Source of the DNA: Ligustrum vulgare
Lineage: Eukaryota > Streptophyta > Magnoliopsida > Lamiales > Oleaceae
Length of the DNA: 64,000 bases
Assembly (NCBI GenBank): GCA_963555705.1
Contig: OY743170.1
Coordinates: forward strand, 15,043,096-15,107,095
Reading direction: 5' to 3'
A program made the position numbers and the translations under genes. The notes beneath the pieces are model-generated. The model was not told the origin of the DNA. It did not search any database and saw nothing but the letters and a program-made list of their open reading frames with translations. This document shows, one piece after another, positions 30,072 through 43,350 of this stretch (positions are counted from its first letter, which is position 1; each line of letters begins with the position of its first letter).

Positions 30072-33000
30072 TCATGACTTTCCATGAATGAAATTCAAGC
30101 AGCAATATCTCGAGTTATTATTCTTTCTTCTGACGGTTCTCTTTTCAGCAATTTGATTGGTCTCTACGACTGTGGCCTCGCTACTTTGATTCTTGGAAGA
30201 ATATATAGCAACGTGATTAGTCTCTAACATTGACTGATCTTCAGCTGGAGAAGCTGGTGCTATCTTATTATGGCTAGTTTCCTTGGATCCTCTACACCTG
30301 AAAATTGAAATAGGAAAAAGTTTCATGATGAAAGCATTTTTAGATCGTATAAATCAAGGGGCATCTAGGCCTTTTTGATCGAAAATTGCCTGCAACCATG
30401 ATGGCCAGAACTGTTCCTGGGCTCGTGCAAAGCCATCTCTGGCGATCCTTTTTTTGATGATCCAGTGAGATTCGGATCTTTTCTACATATTTGATATTCA
30501 GCTTCTGAGGATACCGACTCTTGCGCACCATATGTTTCTATATTGATGGATTTTGCACTGCTGATGCCTGGGCGAGATCGTGTCTCGGGATTGGATCTAT
30601 ATTCACGAAAAATGGAAATCACTTTTTCTAATGTTTCTAGAGCCTGTTCGACCTCGGGGCTAATAATAACTTTGTTATTCTTGTCGACCAAAAAATTGGG
30701 TCTAATCTCATTTTTCAGGTGATTGCCTGATTTCTTGATATTCTCATCTACTGATTCAGTTTCTCCAGTGTCTGTTTCCTCAATCTCTTCAATTTCACAC
30801 GGACCATTTTGATCTCTGACAACTACATCCTCTGATATTGAATCAACAATATCAATGTCATTGCTATGAATATTCTCCTCCATATGATCATCTTTTCTTG
30901 CCTCTGTTCGTTCTTCAGACATAATGGATGTCTCATTCTCCGGTCCTTGTTCAGGAGCCTTGATACTTACATTATCTGAATAAAGAGCCTCGCGTATGCA
31001 AGTGTAGAGTGGGTCTTTTAAATTCTCGCTAAATTCTTTGTCACCATTAGAAACTGAAGCAACCTCCTGTCATTTCAAAGAATATAAAGACTGAGGGAGG
31101 GAGGGAGGGAGGGAGGGAGGGAGGGAGGGAGGAACAGTACAAAAAGCTGCAAGAGTAAAATCAATATCATGCATTGGCCATTAGTACGGGGAGATGTTTG
31201 GCTAAGCTTAAAAGTAAAAAGAGTAACCTATCAAAGCCCCAGTTTGGTATTGATAAAAATCAGATTTTTAACAGATTTTGATAAAAGTTGATGAGACGTA
31301 TGGTTGAAAATTTGTGGATCCCATAAATAAGATTAAACATTAACTTTGAATTTGATTCAAATCAGAATTTTAAGTGCTACCAAACATGAGCAAAATAAGC
31401 TTGAATAAGTACTTTTTTCTTGCTAAATGAAATTTCAAGACTCACAGGTCACCACCCCCCCTCTAACAACAGGCAATGCAGAAAAACACAAAATCAGAAT
31501 TAACCTTTTTATAGAGCTTGAAACCGCTACCTACGAGCTGCCTTGCCATAAAATTGATGAATGCTGGAGGAATAAAGTCCAATTTGATATCCATGTTTGC
31601 AATTGTCCTGCAGTAATTTGAAAGTATGATGACGACTTGAGATAGAGAAAACTCCAAAAACTGGACAGCAGAATCGTGCAAAATCATTAAACACTTGTTT
31701 GGCTCACATTTTCTATAGCTAATTTTTCTTTGAACTTATTTTTAACCACCGCATTTGATGAGACTCACAGAGTCACAATGTTTCAACCTCAAATTTATCA
31801 ACTTTATCAAAATGCAATTTTTGTTCTGAAAATCGGACTGGTCATTGACCTGGAAAACTGGAAGGGTATAAATAATTAAAAAATTAAATATACCATAAAA
31901 AATGGAAAAAATTAATTTTGTACATTAAATATCTCCCAAACATAAAAATAAATAAATAAATGAAAACCAGCAAAAAACCGGGTTTTTCCCCGTTCCTGCA
32001 CCTATTTTTAGTGATGACCGGACTGGTTCCCGGTTTTTCTGTTTGAACAAGCCAGTCTGATCCAATTTCCTAAAAATTGCTAAAAATCTAATTGTTAGCT
32101 AAACCAAACAAGGGCTAAGCGTCCAAGTAACTTTGCATTGTTTTTGAATGTGTCAGAGGCATACAAAAATATAAGGAAAATGCTACATGTACACATCAGC
32201 TTACACATGAACAGTGTAATGACTGTTTTGCCCCTCACTCCATGTGTCTAGTGTGTAAGTTAGCAAGGTCCAAAACATAAAGCAAACATAAGGAGATTTT
32301 TTTGTCTCACAAGATAGTCTTGAAACTCGGTCCATGTTTTCCATAGCCGGTCCCAAGTTTTGTGAAGTCAATAATAGCCACAATATAATGGCAGTTTTCT
32401 AACAGATGCTATCTCAATGACAAAGTTAAGATTGCTTGTTTATCTCCTCCTCCTCATCAGAAGCACATAAAGAGAAAATTGATTAATGAAATTAATTGCA
32501 GTTAGGTTCAAAATTGTCATAATTTTTATTAGAGTTGGCACTATATCTTACAAAATCATTCACATAACACAGCATAGCTATGAAGTGCAAGTACTTGGAA
32601 AAAGAAATGAAGATCGCATACAACTTACCGGAAGTAGCTCCTGTCTGCACTCACTTTTTGTATTGCAAAACCTCCCACTACATCCATTCTCACTACATCC
32701 TGCGCATCGGGTATTCCATCTCTGGTGAAACCATGTGTACTTATATGGATGGTCTCTGAATCAGAGATCTGAAAGCCAATATATAATGTTCAGTTTCAAT
32801 TCAGAGAGCCATGTGTCTTGGTTGAATGGGACAAAAACTGTTACTTTACCGAATTAAGAAGCACAACAACTAGCCCGTCTTCAAAGTATTCAAATGCAAA
32901 ATAATGTACTAGAACCTCTCTGCTTGACAATGGCCATGAAACTTTCATCCTTTCTTCCAAATATTTAGATATATATCAGTATCTTAAGAGTCGTGTTTAT

Positions 33001-34320
33001 GAAAACAACTCGAGAATAAGTTCTGTACAATGACATACCTCACTAACGATATTTGTTCACCAGTTCTAAATCTTTGTAAACATCGGGATGAGACGATTTT
33101 GAATGTTGGAATTGTAGTTTGAGGCCACCTAGTATAAAACAATAGTCGAAAATAACATTAATTTGTAATCTTCACTGTGGATTTACTTTGTTTCCTACAT
33201 TTAATGTGTCACAAACCACCATATAACTAATTATTGCATCAAGAAAGAAGAAGCTTGTAGCAAGATTCTGATTATTAAATTATTTATGCTGAAAGCTCAT
33301 GCCATATTAGAAAAGGAAGCAAGTCAGCAACTTAGAAACTTAAACTATGTCCCAAAGCTTAAGGATTTACAGTTTAGTGCAACTCTCACCATTTATTATA
33401 GAGACTCGACTCCCATGATATACACATACCTGCAATAGATTATGGAACTTCACTTAAAAGATGTACACAGAGGTTTATGAACTCGTACACGTCTCAAGTG
33501 GCTGTGTACTCAGCAGATGATAAAACTGAAATTATAGGAGCATCGTAATTTAGCTTACAAACATCTAGCGGACCATCCACATAGCCTTCAGCCAGTAGTG
33601 TATGAAAGGGAGTGCCTTCTGGCCCTTCTCGATACATAACCCTGAGCTCTTCCGTGTCCTGTTTTACCTGCAAATAAGAAGGATTGGCAATAGTGTTCTC
33701 GGCCTTCTTTTCCAAATTCTAGGGATGCAACTCTAAAACAGAATAACGAAAAAATATATAGTTGAAAGCCTTATCATGTCCAATCTTCATGCAAAAAAAT
33801 GGAGCACTTTTTGAATATTAAAAGTGGAGCCGAAAAAGGTTCGGCATCATGAAAATTCTCAACATCCCAAAATGTTGATATTGTCACAAAAGCTCACTGA
33901 TGATGAATCAACACCAATTTAAATGACAGAGACTATCAATGCCAAAAAACGTACTTTCCAGCCACCGCCTGGTTCATCGCCGAATTTTGACCTCTCAGTG
34001 CTATCGACCGACGCACTCCTCAACATATCAAGAAAACTGGACACTTCTTTACTTCTTCTTTCCACTACATAGTTAAAATGTTCTGCAAATCACATATAAC
34101 GTAGTTTGTGATATCTTAAACATGACCTGTATGCCTAATTAATTACGGTAGAACATTATAAGTCATTAATATCCAAACCTCCAAGTTGTAAATCCATAGA
34201 TGAGCATAAAAGTTGATTCTTCACAAGAGTCTTGAGTGTTTCTTCATTTGACAAGTTTGGAGATGCCAGTGTCTTGTCAAGCTTATGTCTGTAATCTGAA
34301 ATATTACCTTTCACCACCAT
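30072..34320 (-). CDS. START-domain lipid-binding protein (nine or ten exons)
   Basis: Exons chain in phase: 34320-34179 (start ATG), 34064-33955, 33667-33559, 33429-33390, 33128-33039, 32949-32850, 32768-32629, 31607-31505 and a large exon from 31066. Exons 3-8 give a START-like fold: ELRVMYREGPEGTPFHTLL, DVCMCISWESSLY, SWPLSSREVLVHYFAFEYF, and DIKLDFIPPAFINFMARQL followed by GSGFKLYKK. START proteins bind or transfer sterols and phospholipids; this plant subgroup has no homeodomain or PH domain visible. Exon 9 is acidic and Glu/Ser-rich, with a leucine-containing segment VEQALETLEKVISIFREYR. The 3' end is uncertain: the frame stops at 30365, or a further exon (30310-30072) is spliced on. 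The frame in an A7 run near 30455 also matters. Confidence 0.8.
31092..31132. repeat. (GGGA)n microsatellite
   Basis: About ten tandem GGGA units, immediately upstream of exon 9 of the START gene in the intron. Confidence 0.95.
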
Positions 34321-35100
34321 ACTCGCTTATCCAAGCATAAAGGGAAATTTCGTCGCATAAATCCTGAGCAGGGAAAAATGGCTAAATTGATTTCTTCATC
34401 ATCCCAAACCAAAAATAATACATTTATATGTACATGTATACATTGAAATTTGAAATGAACACCGTGAGGTTGGAAAAATACAAACAATCCTCATTTTTTT
34501 TCTATAAACAGAACTTAATTCAAGCAAAAGTCAACATAATTGTAAAACCCATAAAAGAGAACTATTTCTACGGTCTTTTTCCCAAAGACATGAAATTTAG
34601 AGTTCTTTTCCAAGTCAATATAATCATCCCATATAAAGCATTCAAATGATTACTTTAAGTTTCTTTTTTATAATAACAGAAATTCAAACTCAATCAACAA
34701 AAATCACACGCGGAAAAAGGAACACACTACATGAACATATCTCACAATCAATATCAATCATTAATCAATAAAAACTCACTTGCAGCTGAGTTCAGAAAAA
34801 GCCCAGATTGCGTTTTAATTTACAGAAATGAAAGAATTGGAATTCGATGCAGAAAAATTGCAGATCTCCAAAAGAAATTAGTTGATAAGGACACAAGATC
34901 AGCTGATTTGAGACCACCTAGGCGGATTCTTAACATGGATTTTTCTTGAAGAAAACGAATTTGTCGACACGCAGCAGAATAATATGTGGAGGACTTCGCC
35001 TTTTTTAAAATCTTGCAAGAAACAAAAGAGAGCCCATTTTTACAATAATAAATAAATATCATCAGTCCCATTATCTATTTACATAAATATCATCAGTCCC
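34321..35100 (-). promoter_or_regulatory. probable 5' region of the START gene
   Basis: This is AT-rich DNA upstream of the start codon at 34320. A short direct repeat (catcagtcccattatctatttac) occurs twice at 35060-35112. No clear TATA box or leader exon border can be assigned. Confidence 0.3.
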
Positions 35101-35139
35101 ATTATCTATTTACTGAGGGACAAGTGTTAATATCAATGT

Positions 35140-35605
35140 TTTAAAAATCGGTCCGGACATCGATTCGAGAAAAGGAAAGGATCAAGGATAAGAGGATCGA
35201 CTAGATAATTTAAAAAAAATTATCCTAAAAAAAAAATAACAATTTCTGTATGAATTCAAAATCATAAAACACAGATAATTTATTAATTAACATAACAATT
35301 ACCAGTTGCAATATTGCACTTGCTGGAAGATTGAAGAAATGAAGAAAGTCCACTGATCGGACTTTGGGAAGTGAGAAGTTGAGAGAGTTAAAGACACTAA
35401 AAGTAAAAGTCATAGATGTTTAAAGAAATCGATTTTTGGCTTTAAAAAAAAAAAAAAAAATTCCGACCCGCAAAACCCGGGTACGAGTCACCTGGTTTAC
35501 TAAAACCCGGCCGGGTCATCGGGTTTTAAACATTTCGCAACCCGATTTTTGGACCGGGTCGCGGATTTTCCGGTCGAGCCAGGCCGGGTCTAACAACACT
35601 GGTTA
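35140..35605. repeat. CCGG/CCCGGG-rich repeat family member
   Basis: The segment starts with AAAAATCGGTCCGGACATCG and ends in a block full of AACCCGG, GGGTC and CCGGTCG words. Similar GGTT/AACCGG-rich blocks occur at about 31810-32080 and 44840-45170. Shared composition and words suggest one dispersed non-autonomous family, but termini are not resolved. Confidence 0.35.
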
Positions 35606-36650
35606 ATATGTTCATCGTGAGTGTGATGCTGACAAGTATTCCAAAATTTTAAAACATTGAACGCGTATCAACATCAAATTCACGATACACATATTAAAAT
35701 CTACCCATCGTGAATAGGTGATCGTTTTCTAAATATCATTACCTGTGTATATAATTTATTGTTTATTTAATAATACTTCGTGCTGGTTGGAATAAATGGG
35801 AGTTGATAAGCAACAAATTCTAATTATGTCCAATTGGCTAGAATAATTCTAGGGAGATTAGGAGTATTGCTATTTTACTATTCAGTATGTCATATCAGGT
35901 GTCATCCTTTCTCACATGAGGTGAGTCGATGATTATGAGGACGGTCTCTCACACACAAATGTGAGGTGTGGCATTCAATGTAACAAAAAATAAATACTAG
36001 AATAGCATAATAATTCCTAAATTGTTGTGTCGTTAAAATTTTTTTGTTTATAAATAAAGAATGTGATGTTTTTAAGATAATATTTGTGATTGAAAATTGA
36101 TTTTAAAAAATATGTATAGTTGAAAAATAATTTTAAAAAATGTATTATTTATAAATTTATAAACAAGTTTACCAAACGATGCTACTTGATTCTTCTACCA
36201 GTTCGGGCCTACCAGCTCGTCTCCCCTTCGCTACGGCAACTAACCTGTAACCTCCTATTTACAAAAATAACAACGAGCCACCTATCAACAATTCTAAAAT
36301 AGAGAGGTGAACTGTAATTAGTATAATTCCGTCTTTTCCCGTAAAATCAAATTTAATTTCAGAAATTCAATATATGTGGGTAAAGGAAATACAAATTCTA
36401 TTGACAAGAAGCCTATTTTTCTTTAATTAAGTTCATGTGTCTATCATTATTTCAAAATTCAATTTTTTTTTTTCAAACTCATTTTAAACCATATATTTCG
36501 TAATAAAATATTGTAAATTCAAGTTTTATTCTTCCAAAAATTCACTATTCAAAAACTCGTTTTCATTTAATAGGTAAAACTAACATGGACGGAATAAAAT
36601 TCACTTATTATAAATTACTAGCTAACACACTAATAGTATCAGTTGTGTTT

Positions 36651-37665
36651 GCACATTAACAATCAAACGTAAAATTTTGTCAATTTATGATTCCTCAGCG
36701 GTTATAAAATTTTGAAGGTGAATTGTGGATTTCTGCAAGCTCTTTGAGTAGTATATTAGAAAATCAGTTTTGTCTAAAATATGCATCATTTTGAAAATTT
36801 GATGAAAGTTAATCTGCAAAAGGAAAATCGAAAAATAGATTTTTCAATGATCGTTAAAAATGAGGATTTAATAAAAAGTGAGTGGTCATTCTCAAATGCG
36901 CGTTCACCTTATTTTAAAAGTCGTCATATGATATTTTGAAAATGCGAGTTTTTTTTTTTTTTTTAATGAGCTTTTGAGTTTCAAAGTGGTACATTAAAAA
37001 CTTAGTTTTGTCTCAAGTCCATATGTCGAAAACGAGACGAAAGTTGATCCGTGAAAAAAAAAAATACATTGTTAAGGGACTATTTTAAACGATTATAGCT
37101 TTTGCTACACTTGACTTTTTGTAATTCGAAAATAATGTTGTATAGTATTTTGTGAGAACTTCTACATGCACATCAACAATCAAAATCAACATTTTGTCAA
37201 ATTATGTTCCTCGGTTGTTATGTAACTTCGATGATGAATTTGTAAATTTTTGCTAGATTTTTGAGAGTATATTAGAAACTCAAATTTATCTAAATTATGC
37301 ATGATTTTGAAAATGATACGAAAGTTCACTCGTAAAAGAAAATCAAAAATAAATTTTTAAGGACTATTAGTCAAGAGGATTGAAAAAATTGAGTGGTCAT
37401 TTTTGGATACGCGCTTACCTTATTTTGATAGTCGTTATATTATTTAAAAAAAATATATAAGTTTGTAGTTTTTATGAGATTTTTGAAGTGGTACATTAAA
37501 AAACTTAGTTTAGTTTTGAGTATATATGTTGAAAATGAGACGAAAGTTGACTCATGAAAAGAATGAAAAATATATTGTTAAGATACCATTTTAAACGGCT
37601 ACAACTTTTGCTACTGATTTTATAATTTGAGAATAATATGATAAAATATATGTGAGAACTTTATA
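36651..37665. repeat. tandem repeat with about 511-517 bp period, two diverged copies
   Basis: Anchors recur at regular offsets: GCACAT-AACAATCAAA at 36651 and 37168, GAGTGGTCATT at 36880 and 37391, GTGGTACATTAAAAA and GACGAAAGTTGA in both units. The two copies fill the interval with many substitutions and small gaps. Confidence 0.7.
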
Positions 37666-37774
37666 TTAATATCCAGATATTGCAATTAAAACTTCATTTG
37701 AACTAATAAAATTGATCAATCGAAGAAAAGTAAAAAGAAAAAAACACTAGAAGATTAAAGGCAATGCTACACTC

Positions 37775-37866
37775 CCACCCCGAGGATGACCCCGTACTCA
37801 CGGGTGTGGGGCCAATAGTGTGTGATTCCCATACCTATGTGAGTAGGGGGTCATCTCCGAAATAAA
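37775..37866. repeat. small foldback (MITE-like) element
   Basis: GAGGATGACCCCGTACTCAC on the left pairs with GTGAGTAGGGGGTCATCTCC on the right with two or three mismatches, around a GTGTGGGGCC centre. Confidence 0.5.
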
Positions 37867-38712
37867 CACTGAAGAGAATCAAGATTCAAGCATAATTCGA
37901 AGATTAAATAAGGGACGATCAAGATAGCCCCCACTCATCTTAAGATAAGTCCATTAAGCATGGTTGGAAGTTGGAAGAGCATTTAATTTAAGAGTAGGAC
38001 GGCAAGCTCATACGGTTGTACCAAACATCCGTATATTTATTAGTTTAAACGAATAGATCGTGTAGTTGGACATTAGGTTTTTTTTTTAAAAAATATATCA
38101 AAGTGTAGTTAGACATTATTTAATTATTGATTCAAATGTAGATGTGACAAATGAATGATCAAATCCAGTTGGAGGAATTGGACAAAAATCATAAATACAA
38201 ACATGTCCCTCTTAAGAAGAACGTGAAAGCAAATTGGTATCTCCGTTTGTGACACTTGCATTAACTTAAGCGGTGGGGTTGGTGATTGAGCTAATATTCA
38301 ATTTCTTGTCCGGCCTCCAAGACATAGCTCAAGTGATGAAATGCGAGAATAAAAAAATTCAACCTCACTCGCAACTATCAAGTGGGGGTTCAATTTTTTA
38401 AAAATGAAAAAGGCCCTCAATGTGAGGAGTTAAAGTGCAAGTTCTCAATCATGCACCACTTGAGGTACATCTTGCGATTTATATCTTTTACCAGACTCGA
38501 GGCAAGACAGGACAGGGCAGGTGAGAGCCGTTGGAATTGCGGTTCAACTTCTTTTTTTTTCTTTTTTTTTTTTTCCAATTTCTTGTCTCACATTATTTTT
38601 TGATATAGTACTTTGTAATAGAAGTGATACGTTGTACGTGCCGAAATATATAATGGTGGGATTATTATTAAAAAATTCGATAAATAAAATTACAATTTAA
38701 TTCCATTATATA

Positions 38713-38830
38713 TCCCTACTATATATAAAGTTCACTATTCCTAAGGACTAAAAGTAGCACTTTTCCCTACTATATATAAAGTTCACTTCAAGTTCACTAT
38801 TCCTAAGGACTAAAAGTAGCACTTTTAGGC
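38713..38830 (+). repeat. Helitron 5' terminus, internally duplicated (51 bp)
   Basis: The terminal words TCCCTACTATATATAAAG and TTCACTATTCCTAAGGAC recur starting at 38764, giving a doubled 5' end. Only the outer copy is preceded by A. Confidence 0.75.
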
Positions 38831-39267
38831 TAGAAAGGGTGAAGCTGGTTAGCACTTTTCCTTATCTTCTCTTAAAGGTGAAACCCGATTTTTACTCTGT
38901 CTCCTTTGTACATTCATTTCACCACTTTGTCATTTTTCTTCTCTCATCACGCCTAGAAACTTCCATTCCTTCCGTTTCCTTTTCTCGGTCGTGGTTCAGT
39001 GATTCTCCTCCGTTTTTCTCCCAAACACCCAACCCCAACATCCTTTTCCTGTCCAAAAATCGGTGAAGCAACTTTACTTTGTTGGATTTCATCCAATTGC
39101 TATTTCGATTCGATCTTTCCCGTTCTGCACTCCCCGATTTGCTTCCTTCGAGCGTTATTCTCCGGCAGCTACCTTCTTCTTTATCGACCTTTCTGTCGAT
39201 CTATATATGTGTGACCTTTGAATTTTTTTGTTGATTTTCATGGGTTTTTTTTTTTTATTGTGTGCAG

Positions 39268-39388
39268 TAGGGGTGCGAAGAGAGATTTCAGTACGGCAAT
39301 TTTAGAAAGGAAAAAGGTGGCGAATAGGCTGGTAGTGGACAAGGCTGTTAACGATGATAATTCCTTGGTGGCTTTCCATCTTTCCCAG
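39268..39388 (+). pseudogene. CDC48: CDC48/p97 N-terminal fragment captured in the Helitron
   Basis: After an intron-like AG the frame reads AKRDFSTAILERKK, then NRLVVDKAVNDDNS, the strongly conserved N-terminus of the plant AAA-ATPase CDC48. It ends at CTTTCCCA followed by GTGAGA, a splice donor. No ATPase domain follows. Upstream 400 bp of pyrimidine-rich DNA (38840-39230) may be the captured promoter and leader. The piece is only about 40 codons of an ~800-residue protein, so it cannot be a functional CDC48. Confidence 0.85.
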
Positions 39389-39811
39389 TGAGAAGTTCTG
39401 TTTGTGATTTTCTGATTGAACTGATAATTCATTTGTAATTAATTGATGATTCTATGCCGTATACATTTTCTATTTAGTTATGGATCATATTATGATTTTC
39501 TTTCATTATTCCTGCTGTGTAGTGCTCCGCTATTACTTCTATGATTATAACTAATGAAACAATCAAAGAAGATGATAGGGCAGTCTTTTTAGAAGGTCTT
39601 GTAAAATCTGCATCTACTAAGTTGTTCACTACATTTATCAATCAACGATTTGTGTTTAGTTAGTTTATAGAGTTGAAGGACTGATTTGATTTAAAAGAGA
39701 AAGTATAAATTACACGGAATGCTTATTTTTAGTGTTTTGAAGTATCCAAGCTTGTAGATGTTACAAGCTATTTAAGTTTATTGATCCGTCTTTTTATGAA
39801 ATAAACATCAG

Positions 39812-40396
39812 GAAGAAAGAAAGTCCCCAAATTAGGAGTGATGATTATGTGAAGCGCATAGAAGTGAATCCATCAAAGAGGTATTCATTTTGTTTATTTC
39901 TTTTGTCCACATTGTGTATTTAGTTATGAATCGTATTATGATTTTTTTTTTTTCATTATTCTTGCTGCGTAGAGCTTCGCCATTGCTGATGTGATTATAA
40001 CTAATGAATTCTTATCAATATACTTCTATTGGGAAGGAAAAATGTTTGCACTATCCAGATGCTTTTAATCAAAGCAAAAAGGTGACATCACCGGAAAGGT
40101 AACATTTTTAACTTTGATTGTGATATTTGTAAAAAGTAATAATGTAACGAAAATGTGATCTACTAGAAGTATAAACAATCTGAATTGTTCCTATATCATT
40201 GCTACCATCAAGATCTTTACCAGAATCATTGACATATTTGATTATCTTTCGCTTTCCTCGCATTTTATTTTTTATTTTTCCTGCCATAATCTCTCACTTG
40301 AAATGATGTTTTTTCCTCTAACGTTTTCCTTGCTATCTCCATAATAGGCAAAGTAAAGAGTTTATTAGTGAACAGAAAGCGAGCTACATAGATTGA
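39812..40396 (+). pseudogene. exon-like pieces downstream of the CDC48 fragment, origin unknown
   Basis: Three pieces with AG/GT borders follow: 39812-39880 (ends RIEVNPSK before GTATTC), about 40037-40099 (HYPDAFNQSKKVTSPE before GTAACA) and 40348-40396 (QSKEFISEQKASYID then TGA). The last two join in phase. I do not recognise the source protein. They could be captured exons from one gene fused behind the CDC48 promoter and N-terminus. Confidence 0.4.
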
Positions 40397-41977
40397 AACC
40401 TTGCTCAGATTCAATTTGGGTTGTACTTAAATTGGATGTAATTTTTTTCCTTTTAATAATTTGTTACTTAGTCAAAATCTGTAAAGTGTTCAATCTTCTG
40501 GTGGTGAAAATCTCGAAAATTATTTGTTGTTTACACCAAATATATGCTAAACCAAGAAAGAATTGCTTTATCATCGTGATCCTTTTGGAAATTAATGGAA
40601 GCTTATAAATCTTAATTAGCTATGTTCTAATCCTTCATCATATTCATCATGCTCCTTCTAGCAATTAATGGAAGCTTATAAATCTTAATTAATCAGTGCC
40701 TGTTTTAACGTTATTCGAGAAATCTTATTTTTCATAGAAAAACAATTCACCTCGGCGTTATTATGATCAGTTTGAATTGTACAGGATAAACCTATTTATC
40801 TGTCACCAATCATGTTATTATGAGCAACTTGGTATTAGCCAACATGCTCTTGCTTAGGTTCTCATGTCACATTCACTTCATGTTCTACACTTGACTCATA
40901 TACTCAGGTAACATTTATAATTATTATGTCACATATACACGCATTAGGAGAGAAACCACAATTTTTTTTTTTTTTAGTTTTGAATGCCCATATCCTTTCA
41001 GAATGCATTGCTTGAGTTGGCAAGGGTTCAGGAATGCTCATGATCCTATTGTTCAACTGTACATCTAGATGTTAAGATGATCCAGGAGAGATTTAGCTCT
41101 TTATTTTCTTACAAACTCTGAAAGAGCAAGTCCATGCAAAGGCATGTATTTTCACTCTTATAACTATTCATACAGGCCAAGGATATATGAGGTTTGGGAC
41201 TCCGTTTTGAAGACATAAAAATGAAAAACTTTTTCATTTTTTTACTGAGCATTAATTTTGTCAGTGTTGCATTTTGTGTTTTTCTAGCTTAACATTGCTG
41301 ATGATATTTTAATTTGATCTAGGGTTTTTATGTTGGATTTGACACATTTGTATTTTATACTATGACATATATGATTCTTGATTGAAATAAAAGTGTTTCT
41401 TTGAGTTTTGGGGTGGGCTTAAAAGTTCCTATTTGATAGTAAGATAGCAAGTCTTATGACTTTTGAGATGATTATCGTGTTCTACGAAAAGTATAATTGA
41501 GAAGTAAGTTTGGATTTTTTTTTAAAGGTCCAGCCTAACACGTTTTATAAGTGAGGAAATTATTTCATTTAATTCTATATTTTTTGGAATTCTATAAATA
41601 CATAATGGATACTGTCATTTACTATTGTAGTGTACATTTGGAGTAAAGTGCTATTTATTTTGTGCTGGTTAGTTACTCCTAAAAAGGAGCTTGGAAAATA
41701 TATTCTTAATATCTTCTTGATCGAATTATAATTATTCTTTGGATGTGGATTGTACTTAAATACTTTTTTTTTTGGTAAGTATAGAAAGCAAGTTATATAA
41801 CTTTTGATTTGAATGTCATGTTGAAGAAAATAAGTCCGTGCACTAAAAAAATTGACACTGACCTTTTTTTTTTTTTTTTTTTTTACTTCTATATCTATAA
41901 ATTTCTTCTTACATTTATGTTTACAATTTTTTTCCTTGAAATTGAAGTTTAACATCAATTTCACATTCCATTCTTTA

Positions 41978-41983
<6 letters not shown>

Positions 41984-42046
<63 letters not shown>
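41984..42046. repeat. (TA)n microsatellite
   Basis: About 31 TA units between the unknown exons and the RPA1-like piece. Confidence 0.95.
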
Positions 42047-42048
<2 letters not shown>

Positions 42049-42239
42049 CTTTTCTGTAGATTTACTCTTTTTTATATTATATTATTTGATATTTGAAGAT
42101 TTCTTACTAAATATACACTTCATATATTCTGTTTCATAATTTATAGTTGATTTATTTTTATAGTTTTGATTACAAATCTATAATAAAAATTTCTTTAAAT
42201 GCTATTTCTCAGTCTTGATATTTAACCCCATACATAATC

Positions 42240-43350
42240 AATTCTTCTCCTTAATTTCCTCCTCCAGATTCACTGGATCTACTCACTCACTGTCTTCAAA
42301 AATTTGCAACAAAGTATTTTCAAGTAGCCTATTCCCTTTATATCATTACAGAAGCTTCACAGCTTTAAAAAAAGTTGACATAAATGTATTTTCAAGATGT
42401 AAGTAAACTAAAGATCTTATTATATAATGCTTCCTTTTTATTAATAACATGCAATTTCAACAAATTTGGTTTTTGGTTAAAGGTTGTGCAACAGTGAAGA
42501 TGAATAGCTCTCCATTTTGGTACATGAGTTGTAACCTTTGTTTTAGATCTTCTTGTGTCACAATCGCCGGAGAAAGCTATGATTGTCATTTTTGTAACAC
42601 AACAAATGTAACAGCAATACCAAAGTTTTTCTCTCTCATCAATATATATAAACCTTACTTATGTACTCATAGATAATATTCATGTTTCTATTGTTATTTT
42701 TAACACAGCTAACATCTTAATTCTATAACATCTCAATAGCATTCTCCCTTTTTTACTAAACATTTACCACTTGAATTGATCTTTATAATTTTTTTTATTA
42801 GAGCAAAAGTTGACATTCATATAAAAGATGAAACTGGAAGTTTACCAGCCTCAGTCATGGGAGAAGCAGCAGAAGATTACCTCCAATGTTCAGACCTCCA
42901 ATGTTCAACTTTTAAATTGATGGGAATTTCTATAGGGGTCAGTATCCCCTTTATCATCCTGCCATTTTTTCATATTATCATCACTTACCCGTCTACAAAT
43001 AATTTGCACTTATCACTTGAAAATTTCTTTTATAGAGAATCCATGGTGGAAGCATAAGGCTAAACATCGACGATAAGTACATTTTCTATGTGAAAGCAAT
43101 TCCAATAGCAAAAAGTCCAAGTCATCGTGGAAAATCATAAACGACATCTTCCCTTGAAAAGTATGTGCCAAGTAAGTTCAAGCAGCTTCATTTAGTCACA
43201 ACTGTTGATGATTCTTTAGTTATTTCAAACTCAGCTAATGTAATCACTACCGTTGGCCATTCTTCATCATCGCCTCCAACTAAACGAACTTTATTCCCAC
43301 ATGATGCTACAATGTCTCCAACAAAGAAATTGAATGATAAACTTGGCTAG
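42240..43350 (+). pseudogene. RPA1-like (replication protein A large subunit) gene piece in the Helitron
   Basis: Exon-like pieces encode the C-terminal DNA-binding domain of RPA1. The piece 42483-42625 reads CATVKMNSSPFWYMSC, with the zinc-ribbon cysteines CNLC and CHFC and then TAIP. 42805-42930 reads KVDIHIKDETGSLPASVMG, the second OB-fold strand pattern. 43035-43136 reads IHGGSIRLNIDDKYIFYVKA and ends in a TAA. A further frame, 43147-43350, gives a Ser/Pro/Thr-rich tail. Many plant Helitrons carry RPA1-like genes, so this may be original cargo and not a random capture. A stop between the domain and the tail, and missing N-terminal OB folds, argue against function. Confidence 0.65.

Larger units (their letters stand above)
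35606..38712. other. AT-rich intergenic DNA, no gene recognised
   Basis: No coding motif is visible. It contains the ~515-bp tandem repeat and the small foldback element listed separately, and runs up to the Helitron 5' end. Confidence 0.5.

Noticed and set aside
30340..30531. Alternative frames over the end of the START gene as a separate gene
   Set aside because: They overlap the START exon on the same strand. They matter only for the choice of C-terminus and are mentioned there.
38839..39214. Plus-strand frames upstream of the CDC48 fragment as a signal-peptide protein
   Set aside because: The pyrimidine-rich sequence and its position before an intron-type AG fit a captured promoter and leader; no family motif.
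41852..42139. Ile/Tyr repeat frame of 95 residues
   Set aside because: Translation of a (TA)n microsatellite and a poly-T run.
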